64,000 bases of DNA from Paramecium sonneborni (lineage: Eukaryota; Ciliophora; Oligohymenophorea; Peniculida; Parameciidae). The notes below the pieces were generated by a model that saw only the letters and a program-made list of their open reading frames with translations, did not search any database and was not told where the DNA came from. This document shows, piece by piece, positions 38,601 to 51,415 of this stretch. The stretch covers positions 262,578-326,577 of the forward strand of contig CAJJDN010000107.1 of assembly GCA_905182985.1 (NCBI GenBank), in the 5' to 3' direction. The position numbers and the translations under genes are program-made. Within the stretch, counting starts at the first letter, position 1. Each line of letters starts with the position of its first letter.

Positions 38601-39494
38601 TAAGTTAGTTATTAAATTTAGTTTTTATGATAATTAATCAAATTATGTTTATTTAAATATTAAAATCATTTCATACAACTTGATTTTGTATTCTCCATCT
38701 CAATTAGATTAACTTCATATTTATTTAAATTTTGCTATTTACTTAACAAATATACTTATCTATTGCGAATAAAAAATCATGTTTTGTTTTTACTTATATC
38801 AAAAAAGTGAATTCTTTCATAATATCAATTAATTAAGCCATTTAAATGTTTAATTAACCTATTTAAATTGAAAATGTTATTTATTTTGAACAAAATATTT
38901 TTTTTAAACTTAAAATGATTAAAAAATTGTGAGTTATGAATATTCTAATATATTTTTAACAAAAAAATAAATTTGTATTCTTTATTAAATAAGAATAAAA
39001 TTTTGAAGAGATAAAAACTGAATCCCGAATTGAAACACCTATAAATCTATGATTATTTTCTAATATTGAATTTGATTTTAATAATTTTATTTTTTTTGTG
39101 AAATCTAAAAATGAGAAATAAAATAATATCTCCATTTTCATTTTATTAGGAATTTTTGCAATTTAAATCTAATCAATATATATTTTCTTATATATCAAAC
39201 TATAAAGTAGAATAAAAATAATAAGTAATAATTAGAATAATTTTAATTAGAATGGTGTATTGAAAAATGAAAATGATAGATATTCTTTTAACAATCAGAC
39301 TTCTATTTCAAAATTTTTCAATAATTTTGATTACATGAAACTTTACTATATATTTACAAAATCTTCTTACTCTAATTTATTTTTCTATAAAGCTTATAAA
39401 TAGAGGTGTTAATTATTAATAAAATATTAAAAGTTTAATCACTTAATTAATGTTACTTATTTAAATAAGGATGATATGATAATGTTTGATTAAA
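38601..39494. other. Gene-free AT-rich interval
   Basis: About 0.9 kb (1.4 kb with the weak fragment to its left), the longest empty stretch in the window. No supported frame, repeat or RNA gene seen. Confidence 0.4.
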
Positions 39495-40117
39495 TCAAGA
39501 ATCAAATTTTCTTCTCTAATATGGTCTTCTTTATTTAAATGCAACTCTTCTATCTTATTCTGCTTTCTTTACTGAGTTTTCATTTTCCAAATTTGTCTTA
39601 ATAAATGATTCGACTGTTCCTTTTCTGATGTTGAGATTCTGTGCTGGTAAAATCACAAATTTTTCTTAAGTCTTTAAATATAATGGAAAATGAGCAGTTT
39701 AATATGGCATATCATAATCTTTGAGGTTGCTTCTAGCTGCATTAAGTGTCTATATTTTATATTTTTTAATATTACATTCTAAAACTCTTTGAATTGATCT
39801 TTCAGCTATTTTCTTTAATTCATAATTTTTTCATTAATTTTTGAAGCCTTTAACATACATGATTTAACAATTTCTTCATCATCAGCAGTACCTGAACCAA
39901 AGATTGGTCTATAATTCATAGATTATTTATTAGATATTGAGTCCTAACGTGATATGTTATTTTCATCAGATTTATTATCATCTTCTGGTTCAATATCATT
40001 ATCTTTTATCTCAGAATAAGAAACTTCACTTGATTTTTAACTTTCTATATATTCATTAGTGTAATCAATAATTTCTACATCCTAAACATCACTCTCTTCG
40101 TCATTTTAACTAGACAT
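39495..40117 (-). CDS. Small acidic/basic protein, unrecognised
   Basis: About 190-205 residues. The first ~90 are acidic (MSSQNDEESDVQDVEIIDYT, IEPEDDNKSDENN). Then comes RPIFGSGTADDEEIVKSCML, a helical middle, and a basic end (KKAEQDRRVAFKQRRPYQRR). The frame changes around 39830-39870 without an obvious short intron, so the middle join is uncertain. The charge layout suggests a nuclear or RNA-associated protein, which is only a guess. Confidence 0.5.
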
Positions 40118-40231
40118 TAAGAAAAGTATATTTTGGTTTTGAAAATATATATATAATATATAATACAATTGAAAATTAAAAAATTAAAATGTATATAAAA
40201 TACATATGAAAAAATTGAAAATAATTAGAAT

Positions 40232-40892
40232 TCATTACTTACCTTGCAATTAATTGATTAATCCTTAAATTTTATTATCTTTGATTTGTAATAGTTATTC
40301 AAGTTTTTTTACTTTTAATTATAAAATTTCAACAGTTTCCTTTAACTCTGTTATAGATTAATTTTTTTCAGCCAATATCAATCTTAAATCCTAATTTTAT
40401 AGGGAATCTTCCTACATTTACTATTTTTGTTGCTATTAATATTACATTTGCTTTTATTATTCAAGTGCCTTCTTTTCTAATTCTTTCTATTGTTCCAAAT
40501 ATTTTTCAATTTTTATTTACAAATACTTTAATACTCTTTCAACTGCTTCAGATTAACAAGCAATAATACTATCAATATCATTTTTTGATAATTAAAATCC
40601 TAATTTTTTAAATACCTATATGATTACATGATGCTATACTTTTAAATTGAGTGTGCTCCAATTATATTATTTTTATTAAATGCTATTAGCTTAAGGATAA
40701 TTATGTTTTTCTACTAATTTTGGAAGGTAATGATATATAACTTCAGCAACCATAGCTCCATCTGCAAAATCTCTTTAAATATTCTTCTTTGGCCTAGTCA
40801 ATGGAATTTTATCAATCTCAAAATAATATTTTATTATTTACCCAAGCATATATATTCTATAATTCTAATTCAGAAAGCGGAGGCAAATCCAT
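40232..40892 (-). CDS. SPEF1: SPEF1/CLAMP ciliary microtubule protein
   Basis: N-terminal calponin-homology-like domain with the SPEF1 phrases: NIYAWIDKIPLTRPKKN, QRDFADGAMVAEVIYHYLPK, VEKHNYPQANS, YNWSTLNLKV, FKKLGF. A Gln-rich linker and a C-terminal coiled coil (ITELKETVEILQLKVKKLEQ) complete ~210 residues, as in animal SPEF1. The protein bundles and stabilises axonemal and cortical microtubules, notably the central pair. The intron at 40817-40841 (25 nt) ends in GAG; the homology at AWIDKIP fixes that join. Very sure. Confidence 0.9.
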
Positions 40893-41101
40893 CAAAAATG
40901 AAAAACTTATATTAAAATTTTAAATAATCTCAAAATAATAATAAAAAATTATAAATAAAATATTATTTAAAAAATAATGAATTTTAATTTTTAGTTTCAA
41001 TTATTATAAAGAAATAAATTTTAATATTTAAAGTATTTTGAGAATTAACAATTAATCAAGAATTTATAAATTAAATAATTTAATTTTAATAATATTAATA
41101 A

Positions 41102-42103
41102 ATGTTATTATTATCCTAGCGATACTCAACATAATTAGAAGAATTAGAAACTATGAAGGCATCGATACAAGGATAGCAATCTTCTCATTCTAGAAATCTT
41201 TCAAATGAAAGACCATTAAATTAATAGAGATAATTGTAGTTCTCTATGGAAAATCCAAGACATAAAAACAAAGTACAATCATACTCTGTTGAAAAATAAG
41301 TAAAAATAAAAGAATATTATTTTAGTTGAATTTAAGTTCATAAAACCAAAAAGTTGAAAATTTGATTGCTTCTTGGATGCATTAGAAAAATTCATAATCT
41401 TTAAATTCAACTTAAAATGTATTTGTACCTTCTAAAGTAATTAATGATGTTCGTTCAGCTTAATAACTTGAAAATCAAAATAAAGAACTCAATAAACCTC
41501 ATATCATTATGGAGGAGGATGCATTGTTTACAGAAGAAACTGAGAATTAACCTAATATTCAAAACAATAAAAACAATCAGTCTAAAATTCCTGTCCATTT
41601 GATTGTTCCTACAAAAAATCATAAAGATATATGTATTAAATTCTTAATGAAGAAAGTCAAGAAATAAAGAAAGTTAATAAAGGAAAGAAATAATATAACC
41701 AAAGACCATAAACTACTAAAATTAATCAAGGTAATTAGGCAAAATCATCACCTTTTGTGTTTAAGGAACAATTTATATCAAATTCTATGAAAATGTCTCA
41801 GATTGATTAATCCAAACTCAATAATCAATTTAATGGAACCAATACTTAACATAATAAAAATAAATAATAATATTCATTTAAATAAGTCAAGAAAAGTAGT
41901 GCAAGCATCCATGAAGAAAATCTATAAGAAAATTAATTCATTTCAGACTTATTAAGATTAAAAGAACAGATTTTATCTACATACTTAAAATAAAATCGAG
42001 CTCTAATAGGTTCTTAAAATTAAATCGTTAAGTATATCAGTGTAATAAAATTAGAAATTTTGATGAAATTGTATCTATTATAAAGTAGGATTTCCCAAAA
42101 TGA
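41102..42103 (+). CDS. Q/N/S/K-rich unrecognised protein
   Basis: About 300 residues, beginning MLLLSQRYSTQLEELETMKA. Largely low complexity (many Q from TAA/TAG, N, K, S), probably disordered. A short ordered end (EEN..FISDLLRLKEQILSTYL, NFDEIVSIIKQDFPK) may be a small interaction module. Introns of 26 nt (~41292), 20 nt (~41630) and 23 nt (~42032) keep the frame. No family known. Confidence 0.6.
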
Positions 42104-42468
42104 AAATATATATATAAATATTAAATATTATAATTTTACATTTAAAATTTTTGAGTTGATTCATAAATTCTTAATTTTCTTCTATTTTGGCTATCTTTCC
42201 TTAAAATGATAAATTATGAATACTGATATAATTTAATCATAAGAATATCATTTTCTTGTTTTTATTCTATTAAGATGTTTTATAATAAAAAAATTATTTT
42301 GAGAATATTGGTACAAAATAAGAATATTTGTAATATAATGTTATAATTCAATATAAGCTTTTTGATTTAGAAAAAGGATGACAAAAATAAATTTTGGAGA
42401 ATTTCTAAAATTTGAAAGTTAAATCTAAAATACTAATAGATATTTATAAAAATACCTTATTAACAAAA

Positions 42469-43100
42469 TGCAAAATTCATCAATATTTAATGGAAAATAT
42501 GTAGTTTAAAAAAGATATCTTCTGGATTATTTGGAGTTGTGTTACTAGGCAATGACAAGATTATTGATGTAACAATCAAAATTGTTATGGCATGGAGAAT
42601 AACATGAATATAATGTTATAATCTTATAGTTTTTGAGAAAAGATCTATCTTATTTCATGAAAAGTCAAAAGAAATTTTCTTTTAAATCAACAATATAATT
42701 AGAGATTTAAATAATGTATGTGTTAGAGAGGATGCATAATAAAGGTATTATATATAGAAATTTAAAGCCAGAAAATATTTTATTTAGGATTGAGAATGAA
42801 TCACCAAAAATATATATTGTTGATTTTGGAATAAATAAAATATTTATAGATAGTTAAGCAAATATATTGAAATATCTATTGATATTATAAAAGTTGAACA
42901 TTTAGATATAATGTTTAATTTAGAGGTACTACTAGATATGTATCTATTGTAATAATGATCATGAATTAGATAGAAAAAATGATATTAAATCTCTAATTTA
43001 TATGTTACAAACTAATTATTGTTTTATTTATCATCAATTTTAAAAAGCTGCTGAAAACTAAGCAATTCTATTAGATTAGATTTATTATTGGGATTAATAA
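42469..43100 (+). pseudogene. Broken casein-kinase-1-like gene
   Basis: CK1 family pieces in order but not in one frame: NGKYVVQK, glycine loop KISSGLFGVVLLGND, TIKIV (ATP lysine), then after an apparent ~25-30 residue loss WHGEQHEYNVIILQFL, SYFMKSQKKFS, GIIYRNLKPENILF, VDFGINKI, FRGTTRYVS and NNDHELDRKNDIKSLIYML. At least three frame changes (~42505, ~42590, ~42950). The catalytic loop reads YRN instead of HRD, so even an intact ancestor was probably a pseudokinase. Decay continues past 43100 without clear motifs. Confidence 0.65.
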
Positions 43101-43843
43101 ATAAGAAACTAGTTTTCATACTTTTTGTTATTAAGAAAAACAAAATTAAATTTTTTATATATTCAATTAATCGAAATATAATTATTGTGTAATCTTGTTA
43201 CTTTCATTTCATTAATAATTATGATTATTTATCAATTTAGATAATAAATTTCTGGATTATCATTTATTTCTAAATTAATATTCTACATTAGCCAAATCAA
43301 TCCAATTAGGAACAATATGAAAATAAAACTTAAAAATATAAAATAATCTAGAGGGATCGCCATTAGAAATTCACTGAATTTTATGGAAACATCAAACATT
43401 TTCAACTCTACCCTTTATAAAATTAAAAAGTTAAATAAATGCAATAATTTAATCCTTAATTTTTACATTTATAACTTTTTTTTCCAAAATATTATGTTAG
43501 ATTTTAAATAATGCTACTAATCTATATATGAATATAATTCAAATTCTAAAATACTTTCTTTAAGAAAGTATTAAAACATAAAAATAGAATTTACTAAATT
43601 ATAGTAAGAATTATTATAATTCTTAAAAAATCTCTTCTAACTTGTTGTAATAGATGAAGATATCATAAAATAATGAAAATTTAGATTATTAATATAAATC
43701 AACTATCTAATAATTACAGCTTCCACAATCTAAAGAGATTAAAAAATCGGTTAAAAATAAGGATCTAATTTAAATAGATAGTAATTTTTTAAATGTATCA
43801 AAAAAAATTAAACAACAATTTTTTAATATCACCATCATAATTA
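43101..43843. other. AT-rich interval, possibly the decayed 3' part of the CK1-like gene
   Basis: Short forward open stretches without conserved motifs. Possibly the former CK1 C-terminal region, but I cannot support a gene. Confidence 0.35.
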
Positions 43844-44122
43844 ATGAGACAAGATTTTTAAGAACCAATTGTTGTTTTTGCTTTTGGTAGTGTTATTTTA
43901 AGTACTTATAACTCAATTAGGATAAAATACTTACATTCACATTTGGCTTTTGATATTAAAGTATGTAATGATATGTTTCCATAAGTGAATACTCATACTA
44001 TGAAATAGATAGTTAAAACATGTAATTAAAATGGAAAATAAAATTTTGTTAGAGACAATTGGATTGTTTTTGAGGAAAATTTTGAAAAAATTGCTGTTTT
44101 TAAGAAATTCAGTATATTTTGA
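43844..44122 (+). CDS. Possible small unknown gene or exon
   Basis: ATG at 43844 opens ~92 codons: MRQDFQEPIVVFAFGSVILS, later HLAFDIKVCNDMFPQ and RDNWIVFEENFEKIAVFKK. A further segment in another frame (FEQKEIELK, then after a possible 28-nt intron a lysine-rich stretch) may belong to it, up to ~44290. It may instead be the tail of the broken CK1-like gene. No family recognised. Confidence 0.35.
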
Positions 44123-44299
44123 ATAGAAAGAAATTGAATTAAAATGTATTTATATTAAATTGATGATAATTAGTCAAAAGAAGATATAAAAAAGTTGAGA
44201 TGGAAATCCTCAAAAGAAAAAGGATTGATTTAATATTTGTTTAGATATTAATTAAAAATGATTTTAAAACATAATAGATTATATGATATTATAATCTGT

Positions 44300-45004
44300 T
44301 CAGCAACAAATTTTTTTTTTATTTTATTTTGGTAATTCTGTAATTTTTTCATTTTCTGCAATTTTTCCAATTTTAATTCCATGATTAGGATCATGTGGAT
44401 CAATATTATTGGATTTGATATTCTCATAAATTTTCTAAGTCAAAGATTCAAATATAAATTCAACATTTTCTCCAGTTTTTGCAGAAGTTTCTTAAAATTC
44501 ACATCCTAATTAGATAGATAGTTATTTTCCTTCATCATAACTAACTTTTCGATCTTTTAAATCACATTTGTTGCCAACTAACATAAATTCTATTCTTGTA
44601 TTGGTATCTTATTTAACTTCTTTAACCCATGTTTAAATTCTATCAAATGTAATTCTTCTAGTAATATCATAAACTAAAAAACAACCAATTGATCTATAAA
44701 TTTAAAATAGATGAGATATACCCTCTGTAATATGCTCTAGTTATAGATCGAAAAGATTCTTAACCTGCCTGAATAGAATTAAATAATACCGTATCCCAAA
44801 GCTATAGTTTAATAAGCTTATCATCATAGATAATTTCTTTAGATCCATATTCAACTCCAATAGTTGCATCATATCCAACCTAGAATCTACCTTCTGTATA
44901 TTATAATAAAAGACAACTCTTTCCAACATCTATAAAAGATGATTGATATTAATACTTGATTCTCCTACTATAATGAACTTGAATAAATAATGATAATTAT
45001 TCAT
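44300..45004 (-). CDS. Rab-family small GTPase (Rab2-like)
   Basis: All G-box motifs are present: G1 completed across an intron (FIIVGES then DVGKSCLLL), ATIGVEYGSKEI, WDTAGQESFRSITRAYYRG (G3, also across an intron), VGNKCDLKD, ETSAKTGEN. It ends KKKICC, a double-cysteine prenylation signal. Wording around switch regions is closest to Rab2/Rab4/Rab14. About 207 residues. Rab GTPases steer vesicle traffic; Rab2 acts between ER, Golgi and endolysosome. Introns of 26, 21 (ends CAG) and 28 nt. Its ATG is only 10 bp from the stop of the USP14 gene upstream on the same strand. Confidence 0.9.
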
Positions 45005-45014
45005 TTTTATAATA

Positions 45015-46688
45015 TCACTCAATTTCTAATCTTCTATACAATAGATAATAACCCATATGCCAATCTCCACCACCTCTTAAATCTAAAATATGTTCAATTT
45101 TTCTCTCTGCTGTTTTCTCATCATCATACCATATCCAATTATCACCTGAATTATGAACCCATGCCATATAATGTCCTGAATCAGCTTCTCTTCCAGTATG
45201 TGCTTACATTATTTATTATTTATAAACTTACTCAAAACACCAATCAATTCATAATTTCCTGTCACTAATCCAAATCCATGTCTTCTATATAATTAATCAT
45301 CATGGCTTTTTATTTCTTCTTATTATTTTTTAGCTTTAAATTATTTATAAATTTCTCTTGTATCATCTGCAATCATCTTTCCTTATCTCTCTAAATCTTT
45401 TTTAAATTATTCTAATTCATCGATCTCTTTAGCAACCATTTCCAATTATATTTTTTTCTCATATTCTCTTCCTGCTTATAATTATTCTTATAATTCAGCA
45501 GCACAAAAATCATATAAATCTAAAATCTTAGGAAATCCCACATTTCTCAATATTTTAGCTTTTACACCTTCCTTTCCTTATACTCCCTATTTCCAATAAA
45601 ATCTAACCATCTAACATATTAAATAACTTGGCTTTAATAATATATTTTATTTATTACTAATTTACTTATTCTTTATGTTTTCTTGTATAAATGAGTTTAT
45701 TAATCTGTCTCTGAGATTTTCTCCATTTATTCTTCTAAACTTACTGTTATTCCTTCTAATAAATTATTAACTGGTTTATTTTAATTATCTATTATACACA
45801 TTAATTTCTTTCCCTTTTCTATACTTACTTTTTTTGGTTCATCTGGAATATCTTGATTTTCAATTGTTGATTTTAATTCTATTTCAAATAAATCTTTAAT
45901 TAAATTCCTTTGTTATCCTTCTTCATTTTCATAAGATGTCAAAGGTTCAATAGTTTAAAGAATATTTTAAAAACATTCATCAGCATCTTATTATTTAAGT
46001 CCCATTTATTCTTCTCTTTAAAAAAACTCTGGATATAATTTAAAAAATATCTAAAATTTTATGATGATATTGATTACAGCCAACAAATTTACAGGTTAAA
46101 ATGGCTCACCTTTTAGTTCAAGTTTTTAGAATACATCTTTTAATTCATTAAATAATATAGCACTTAATCCTTATCCTTATTTTGTGTTATTTTTTACATA
46201 TTCATTCAATTCATTAACTCTTCTCAGAATTTAAATAGAAGCATTCATATAACATGTATTACCTAAATTAACTAATCCTATAGGTAAAACAATCTTTATA
46301 TAATTCAAAATATATATATATCCCTGCTTTCTATTTTAATAATATAGCCTTCTATTCTGGAGTAAGATCATCTTCAAATATTTTCTTACCTTATTTCAAA
46401 TTTACTAAATGTTCATCTCTAGTACCCATAACCATAATTTATTAACCCTAAGTAATAGAATTAAATTTACATTCTTAAGATTTATTTTTTAAAGATCTTA
46501 ATTTTATTTCAAAAGAGATCCCTTAATCATAATCTTTTATTTTTCAATAGGAACATTTAAAAGTTCTTTAAGAGTTTCTTAAAATTTAAGTACTGTTCCA
46601 TTTAAATCAATAGGTACATTTTTTGAATTTCTGATGTATATTTAATTTCTAAATAAATAATTTTATGTTCCTCCTCTATTTGCGCCAT
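45015..46688 (-). CDS. USP14: Proteasome-associated deubiquitinase USP14/Ubp6
   Basis: About 530 residues. The N-terminal ~90 residues are a ubiquitin-like domain ending QQIMVMGTRDE, the USP14 pattern. The catalytic domain holds the Cys box LVNLGNTCYMNASIQ, QQDADECFQNIL, and the His box TGREADSGHYMAWV followed by GGDWHMGYYLLYR. USP14/Ubp6 docks on the 26S proteasome and trims ubiquitin from substrates. Catalytic Cys and His are present. Short introns lie in the N-terminal third (frame changes near 46550 and 46300). A second family member is unlikely because the UBL plus GGDWHxxYxLLY end is specific. Confidence 0.9.
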
Positions 46689-46734
46689 AATTGATATAAA
46701 ATGTTATTTTAAAATAAATTTGTTATTTATTAAA

Positions 46735-47566
46735 ATGAATCCAAATACTCCTTTCAATGAACGCTTTCATAAAATTTAAGAGAAACTAAATTAAATTCCA
46801 TTATAACATGATTAATCAAAAGCTCATAGAATAGATACAATATGTGGAAGAATATCAGGAATTGAAGAAAGAACTTAAGATACAATAACATAATATAATA
46901 GAAAGCTAGTATGAGAATATAAAATAGAAATTAGTATTAATTGAAAGATGAGATAGTTCGTTTATAAAAATAAATAGAGGAAGAGAATAATGCATTTGAA
47001 ACTTAATTTGAATAAAGAGTTAGAGAGATTGCAGCATTTGAGAGTCGTATTACAACAAAATTAGAATAAGAAATAGCAATAAGAAGAGATGGAAATTTAA
47101 AGTTACATGGATATTTAGATGAAAAGGTTTAATAATAATAAATATATTAATAGGTTGTATATTTAAAATCAGATACTTAAACTGAAAGCAAAATAAGATA
47201 AGAATAAATAGAGAATATTACTACATCTTTAGAAAATGATCTACCAAAATTATATGAGATGGTAAAAAGTGAAGGATAAGATAGAGAAGATAATGATAAT
47301 GGAACATTAAAAAGAGCAGGAGATGAAATACGTCGTTTAAATGAAGGGTTAGCAAATCAAAAGAAATTAAGGTATTTATAATTAAAGAAATACATAATTT
47401 TAGAGAAGAATCAGAAACTGCTATTTTTGAAATGCTAAAAGATTTAGTCTCAAGAGTTAAGAATGAAATAGAAGAGTAAAAGAAACTTAGAGAAGAATCT
47501 TAAGAATCTCTATTAGCTTTATTAGAAGATGCAGCAAATAAAATATATAGAGCAGCCAAAGATTGA
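46735..47566 (+). CDS. SF-assemblin / striated fibre protein
   Basis: About 255 residues, almost all coiled coil. The head MNPNTPFNERFHKIQEKL is followed by GIEERTQDTITQYN and KLEQEIAIRRDGNLKLHGYL, then EIRRLNEGLANQKKL and EIEEQKKLREES, as in SF-assemblin and beta-giardin. These proteins build striated rootlets attached to basal bodies; Paramecium has many copies. Introns of 26 nt (~46910) and ~31 nt (~47370). Divergent from USP14 with 46 bp between the two ATGs. Confidence 0.85.
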
Positions 47567-47598
47567 TGCATTCAATAAATAAAATATATATAAATATA

Positions 47599-50500
47599 TT
47601 CAAATAAATTTTATTTATTCTAATTATTCTAATTATTTTTTTTATTTTATTTATTCTGATTATTCTTGCTTCCTCTTTAATAAATTCTTTATTAAATTAT
47701 TAAATTATTGAGCTATTTCCTTAATATTATTATGTTTGAGAAAGTATACATAATTCTTAACTTTATCAAATCCTTCGAAAATATCTAAATATTATCCCAT
47801 CTTCTTTCCTTGTTCTTCTTCTAAATTTTTATTTAAATAAAAATATTCCATTTAGTTATCATTAACTTTTATAAATGGTGTAATTATTATTCTTGTTTAT
47901 CTTCGTTAATCTCCTCTGTTATCCCCAATTTTTTTGTCTGAATCCTAATTACTCTTATTACTTAAAACTGTATTCTAATGATTCTATTGTCTATTAGCAT
48001 TTAATTGCATTTATTAAACATTTTAATTTTAACTGTTATTATAACATTTATTTTATCTTTCTGCCCTTTAAATTTTACTAATTACTTCTAAAATTTTATC
48101 TCTCTAAACATATAAATAATAATATATACAATATCTTCATCTTTCAATGCATCAGTACAAGCTTAAAAAGTTAATCTACGTTTTCTTTAATATTTTGATA
48201 ATCTTGAATTACGATCTAAAGCCAATATTGTATTGTTAAGAACTTCTTTATCTATATCTGACTAATCTTCAATAATTTCATCATTTGCACTATCTGCAAA
48301 ACTGGCTCCTTTTTATTGATTAAACATTCTAATTACCTCTACTATCTAATATATATTTTTAATCTTCTATTTCTTATTAGAACATTTTAGTCTTGCATAA
48401 ATATAAATAAATGCTATTTCTTATATCGAGACATTCTTTTTTTGTCATAATCTTTCTCTCCATTTTTCTTGTGTATTTCACTCTATCTGATGGGATATTC
48501 CTTCTATAATTTAACAATACTTTCACTCTATTTGGATAACCACACACCATTCTAATATTTAAATAATAATTTATACGGGCATTCCTTTATTATATGAGTT
48601 GGTTTATTACATGCTCTACAAGTAACATCTATTAATTCCTATTTATTCATAAACGAGATTTATTACACTAATTCACAATACTTATACTATTAATAATACA
48701 ATCGAGATTTCTACATAATCATTTTAATGTTGCTTGAGAATTTCTATAAATTAAGATCTGTCTATTTTTAAAACATATGAGAATTGATTTGATTTGCATG
48801 ACATTTAATAGGCTTAAGACTAAAAGAACTCTAAAACACCAAATGGTATTCCTTCCTATTTTACTGTCTCCAATATCTTTACTGTTTATTACTTATTGTT
48901 CATTGTTATATAAAATGATAGACTTCCATTTGAAAGAATATATAAATAATCACTTGGATCATTTTGCTAACTTTCTCCAAATATTATAATTACCTAATAA
49001 ATTCTAGATTCTGGTACAAACTTCTCTTCTACCATTGTTTTTGATAATTAAATCAAAAATTATTCACTAAAATTCTATGCTAAGAAATTTATTTTAGATA
49101 TCAATTTCATATTTGTATCTACTTTCATTTCTTCTGCTAATTATTTTGGAATCAATTCACTAAATTTAAATACTTCTCTATCATTATCTTCCATTTAATC
49201 ACTCCATAAATACTCAAAATATTTTCTAATCTTTTCTGCTAAGTGTTTATTAATACCCTTTATACGAATAAACTTTTTTAAATTATTCATATCTGTTCTC
49301 ACCTAAAAACTTCTTCTATTCCATTCTGCATATATTGTATTTATATTCCCTATTGAATATCCAAATACACCTACTGCTGATAATGCCATCCCTACTGCAA
49401 ATACTCTTTCTCTTAAATTTTATGGTGTTATATCACCATAACCTATAGTTGTCATAGTTATTATGCTCCAATAAAATGAATGCATATATTAATAAAACCA
49501 ATGTTCATCCTCTATATTCTATACTTTAACCCATGAATTCAAATTTGGATCTCCCGTCGATCCTACTAAAAACCAAAGACAAGCTGAAAAATGAGCAGCT
49601 GCTAATATTGTATATACTAATTTTATTAAATCAAATATAACAATCTGTATTGCTGTTAATTCCAATCTATCAAACAATGTTTGAGAAAACTTCTTTATTT
49701 AAAACACTTTTAATATTATTACCAAATCTAAATATTCCAAATCAAATCTTTAACTTACAAAATATGGAATTATTACAAATATATCAAACATAAAAGCTAA
49801 ATTTCAAATATAAATATCTAATTACATGATCTAAAATAATTCTTTGCTATCAGGTATCTATTCTCTACCACTGCTCCTTTATTATAATAACATGTATTGA
49901 ATTTCAATAATATTTCAAGCATAAAAGAATAAGAGGGCAATACATCAAAAATAATTTCTCTGGCTTATTAAAGTTCATCATTTGCGCTATCATCAAATTT
50001 AAAAGCTATTTTGGCTGAAACATATAACACATTAATATTCAAAATTGTTAATATATAAATATTCCACCAAATAGATGCAAGAGATTCTGGTCTTAAAATT
50101 ATTTTCTAATTCCCAAAATAAATTTTTAATAATTTTGTCTTCCTTATAGGAACTATAATACTCTAACTTAAAAAATATACCAATCTCTAATATCCAGTAG
50201 GTTTCTAATATTAATAATAATATATTTATATATATACTTCATATTTAAAGAAATTCCTCTGTTGATAAAATTCAAACTCTGCTGAAACATCTCCTATTAT
50301 GTCAAAAACATTTTTCTTAATTAATTTAAAGCTTGTTGCAAAATTTGATTTTGTAATAAAGCTTATAAATCTTAATGTAATCATCAAGATCTCTAAAGCT
50401 TTTTTTTTCCAAATTAAATTGCTAAACCCAATATTTTCAATCGAATTTTCACTTTCAGACTAAACTGGACTCTCATCTTTATAATTAAGCATGGGTTTAT

Positions 50501-50656
50501 TAGTTTGAAAACTAACTGCCTTCTTTCTTTATAGATGATTGCTAGTTGTACTCAATCTAATTATTTAGAGGTAATACTTATTTTTTGATTCAATAATTAT
50601 ACTTGCAAAACTTTAATGATCAATTTATCTTTATGTCCTTGAGTTCTAATTTTCAT
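47599..50656 (-). CDS. Cyclic-nucleotide-domain K+ channel with zinc knuckle
   Basis: N-terminal cytosolic region, then membrane segments typical of EAG/CNG-like channels. The selectivity filter is TTIGYGDITP within SFYWSIITM, and the S6/C-linker reads GYSIGNI then FIRIKGINKHLAEKIRKYFE. A cyclic-nucleotide-binding fold follows (VIIFGESQQ, YLYILSNGSLSF, FGVLEFF, VLKIDRSQFIEIL). C-terminal to it is a CX2CX4HX4C zinc knuckle (CRACNKPTHIIKEC, 48579-48620) and a long basic/Gln-rich tail. About 1,000 residues. Family: voltage-gated K+ channels of ciliates that set membrane potential and swimming. The join between cNMP domain and knuckle needs a 19-nt intron or another small correction; a 26-nt intron lies near the start. 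Confidence 0.8.
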
Positions 50657-51179
50657 ATAAAATGATTTCTTGATCTTATTCAGTCACTTTTAATAGAGAT
50701 CTAACAGAATGACCTTAATTCTCAAGATCTAGTTTATCTTCTTGTAATTATAAAACCAATAATTACAAATTTCAGTATTGAGATGATTAATTTTCATTAA
50801 AAAGTTATTAAATTAATATCATTAATTCAATAATAAATAATTGTACTATACTATTATTAATATTTTTTGATCAAAAAAAATAAAAATAAAACTTAAATTA
50901 GATTGTTAGTATTAAAAGAAGAACTAAAAATAGAACATAAATTATTAAGTAGCTTATAAAAATTACTTTAAGTCTTAATTGATTATTTATTTATTAATGA
51001 AATCCTAAAAGTCATTTTCAAGCAACAAAACTACTTCTTCAAATACTTCCTTCATCCTTAATACTGTATAGATGGCAAGGTATTTATATTATCTATTAAA
51101 TAGTAAACATATATAATAACCAAACTTTAAAACTTAATAAAAATCAACATCATCATCATAAATCAAAAAGCCCTACATA
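50657..51179. other. Divergent intergenic region
   Basis: About 520 bp between the channel start and the next forward gene; AT-rich. No gene seen. It probably holds both promoters. Confidence 0.4.
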
Positions 51180-51415
51180 ATGATTTCTCCTAAATTAATT
51201 GAGGAATTCGATCAAAACAAAACTAAATAGACAAAACTACTATTTGAAAATCGAATTTCATTGTTGTAGACTACAATACAATTAAAATCAGATACCCAAA
51301 TTCCAAGTTCGAATGGATAGATACTAACTTCTAGAGTGAGAAAAAGAACAGCTCCGATTAGGTATGTTTAATTTATTAATTTAGATTATCATTACGTCTG
51401 CCTACACAACTTTGA
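51180..51415 (+). CDS. Small basic protein, unrecognised
   Basis: ATG at 51180 gives MISPKLIEEFDQNKTKQTKL..., then RVRKRTAPIRLSLRLPTQL to TGA at 51413-51415, about 70 residues, with a textbook 23-nt intron (GTATGT...TTTAG) near 51362. The basic end could bind nucleic acid or membrane. It might also be the first exons of the BEACH gene downstream. Confidence 0.45.
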
